This document shows, in pieces, positions 5,565 through 6,828 of a stretch of DNA of 6,828 bases. The notes beneath the pieces are model-generated. The model did no database searches and was not told where the DNA came from. It saw nothing but the letters and a program-made list of their open reading frames with translations. Location of the stretch: positions 1 through 6,828 of the forward strand of contig DLYX01000553.1 in assembly GCA_003447545.1 (NCBI GenBank), read 5' to 3'. The DNA comes from Deltaproteobacteria bacterium (GTDB taxonomy: Bacteria > Desulfobacterota > Binatia > UBA12015). Made by a program: the position numbers and the translations under genes. Numbering within the stretch: position 1 is the first letter of the stretch; every line of letters begins with the position of its first letter.

Positions 5565-6828
5565 CTACGCTTGCTCGGGGAACCAATTGCCGTGAAAACC
5601 GAACGGCACCCTTTGCGGCAGGGTGACCCGCGCCACGGGTCCCTTGGCAGGTTCCTGAGCGTTCAGGATGATCAGGTCGGAGGTGTCGCGGTTCTCGTCG
5701 TAGGCGTAGAACAGCAGCCAGCCTTCGTCTTCGCCGGCGGTCTCGCTGTCGGGCACGAAGACGGCTTCGCCCGGAACACATCCGTCCGGGGCGTTCCATT
5801 CCTCCTCGGTGCCTTTTTCAAGATCGTATTTGAGGATCGCAGGCGGGGTATGCTCGTCGGTCGGAAGAGCATTGGAACGGGCCGCGTAACCGAAGCGATT
5901 GGGTAGGCCCGTGAGTCGATCGTCGATCCGCGGGAATTCAGCAAACCCCGCCGCGAGTGGCGTTTCCGAAACGCTGCCTGCCTTTAGATTGATGACAAAC
6001 CGGTGCGGGGACGGGATCTGGAAGACGCTCGAGGATTCTCGCCAAAGTTCGGGGTAGCGACAGAGGTCAAGGATGATCTCGCCGTCCCGTTCGAATGCAT
6101 TGAAGGGGTGGAATGAGTAACAAGGCTCGATGGCGAACCAGCGCACCGGTGCGCCGGGTTGGCTGCGCGGCATGACGCCCAGTCGAGCCGGGTAGTCGTC
6201 ACTCCAATGGTAGGGAAATCCGCTTTCATTTTCCGTGACACCCATCGCTTGTTCGAAATCGAAGACGACAGGCAGGTCCATGAAGACGACGTAGTGCTCG
6301 GTGATCGCGAAATCGTGAACCATGGTCGGGCCGGTCACGTCGATCTCTTCGGTCTGTACCAGCACGCCCTTGGCGTCGACCCGGTGGTAGGAGAGCAGGG
6401 GCGGGAGGAATCCATAGCCGAAGAAATGCATTTCGCCGGTTTTGGGGCAGAACTTGGGGTGAGCTGTCATGCCGGATTGCAGTTTGCCGGCAAAATCGTG
6501 GGTGCCGACCGTCTCGAGTTCGGACGTCACCTCGGTAGGGAAACTGGTCTCGACCAGAGCAAGCATGCGCCCGGCGTGTTGCACGATATTTGTGTTGGCC
6601 ACCGCGATGGAGCGGTCGACGGCAAAGTCTTCTCCGATAAAAGAGGTCTCCGGGTCCGCGAAGGTCCTGGTGCGTACCCATCGGTTGCGGAAGGCGCTGG
6701 CCCGGCCGCCCTCGAGCTGGATGCCATGCAGCATGCCGTCGCCCGTGAACCAATGCTTCGAGGTTCCGCTCTGCGGGTTGGGGCCGTTGCGAACATAGCT
6801 GCCACGCAGGTTGGGCGGAATCTGCCCC
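5565..6828 (-). CDS. Carotenoid cleavage oxygenase family protein (N-terminus outside window)
   Basis: This is a non-heme Fe(II) dioxygenase with a seven-bladed beta-propeller fold that splits a double bond in carotenoids, apocarotenoids or stilbenes. The frame is open at the right edge and 420 residues are visible from 6827. It begins with the family signature GQIPPNLRGSYVRNGPNP and HWFTGDGMLHG, so probably only about 20-60 residues are missing. All four expected iron-binding histidines are present, numbered from the first visible codon: H123 (TAHPKFCPKTGE), H171 (MVHDFAITEHY), H240 (SFHPFNAFE) and H412 (FGFHGNWFP). The last lies nine residues from the end, the normal position, so the C-terminus is intact. 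The segment NTNIVQHAGRMLALVETSFP has Val where lignostilbene dioxygenases usually have a catalytic Lys (LALKE), which favours a carotenoid or apocarotenoid substrate. The ATG at 6734 is internal. Its stop is followed in frame by an SDR remnant. Confidence 0.93.
   Translation of the reverse strand, partial: GQIPPNLRGSYVRNGPNPQSGTSKHWFTGDGMLHGIQLEGGRASAFRNRWVRTRTFADPETSFIGEDFAVDRSIAVANTNIVQHAGRMLALVETSFPTEVTSELETVGTHDFAGKLQSGMTAHPKFCPKTGEMHFFGYGFLPPLLSYHRVDAKGVLVQTEEIDVTGPTMVHDFAITEHYVVFMDLPVVFDFEQAMGVTENESGFPYHWSDDYPARLGVMPRSQPGAPVRWFAIEPCYSFHPFNAFERDGEIILDLCRYPELWRESSSVFQIPSPHRFVINLKAGSVSETPLAAGFAEFPRIDDRLTGLPNRFGYAARSNALPTDEHTPPAILKYDLEKGTEEEWNAPDGCVPGEAVFVPDSETAGEDEGWLLFYAYDENRDTSDLIILNAQEPAKGPVARVTLPQRVPFGFHGNWFPEQA

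Noticed and set aside
5377..5799. Minus-strand Arg-rich frame (140 codons) overlapping the oxygenase C-terminus and the spacer
   Set aside because: It is an out-of-frame shadow of the oxygenase and SDR remnant with very high Arg/Pro content. The SDR-like frame explains the spacer better.

Overview
The window comes from a GC-rich Gram-negative bacterium. An RND efflux pump with a periplasmic adaptor implies a two-membrane envelope. A bacterial-type glutathione synthetase fits a proteobacterium or a related phylum such as Myxococcota or a former deltaproteobacterial group. The sequence alone does not allow a finer assignment. Every supported gene lies on the minus strand, so the region reads from right to left. 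Both ends cut through a gene.

In transcription order, the right edge (6828-5565) holds a carotenoid cleavage oxygenase-family gene lacking its extreme N-terminus. The 230 bp after its stop codon are not plain intergenic DNA. In the same frame as the oxygenase they carry what looks like the C-terminal end of a short-chain dehydrogenase (SDR), read open until a TGA that overlaps the start of gshB. Next come gshB (glutathione synthetase, 5334-4381), a tRNA-Phe(GAA) gene (4332-4260) with a plausible promoter of its own at the gshB stop, and a GNAT acetyltransferase (4226-3801) that starts 33 bp after the tRNA 3' end.

After a 258-bp gap there is a compact efflux operon: a TetR-family repressor (3542-2862), an RND periplasmic adaptor (2862-1714) and an RND inner-membrane transporter (1717 to the left edge, truncated). 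The three reading frames touch or overlap (TGATG and ATGA junctions), which points to translational coupling. The promoter before tetR is well formed, with an A-tract, TTGACT, a 17-bp spacer and TATGTT. It is covered by two adjacent AAAC-N4-GTTT palindromes, so the operon is probably autorepressed and induced by a ligand of the TetR protein. No outer-membrane factor gene is visible; it may lie beyond the left edge or elsewhere in the genome.

Most of the window is ordinary chromosomal housekeeping and efflux content. I found no convincing undescribed multi-gene system. The observations most worth a second look are the SDR remnant between the oxygenase and gshB, and the doubled operator over the efflux promoter.
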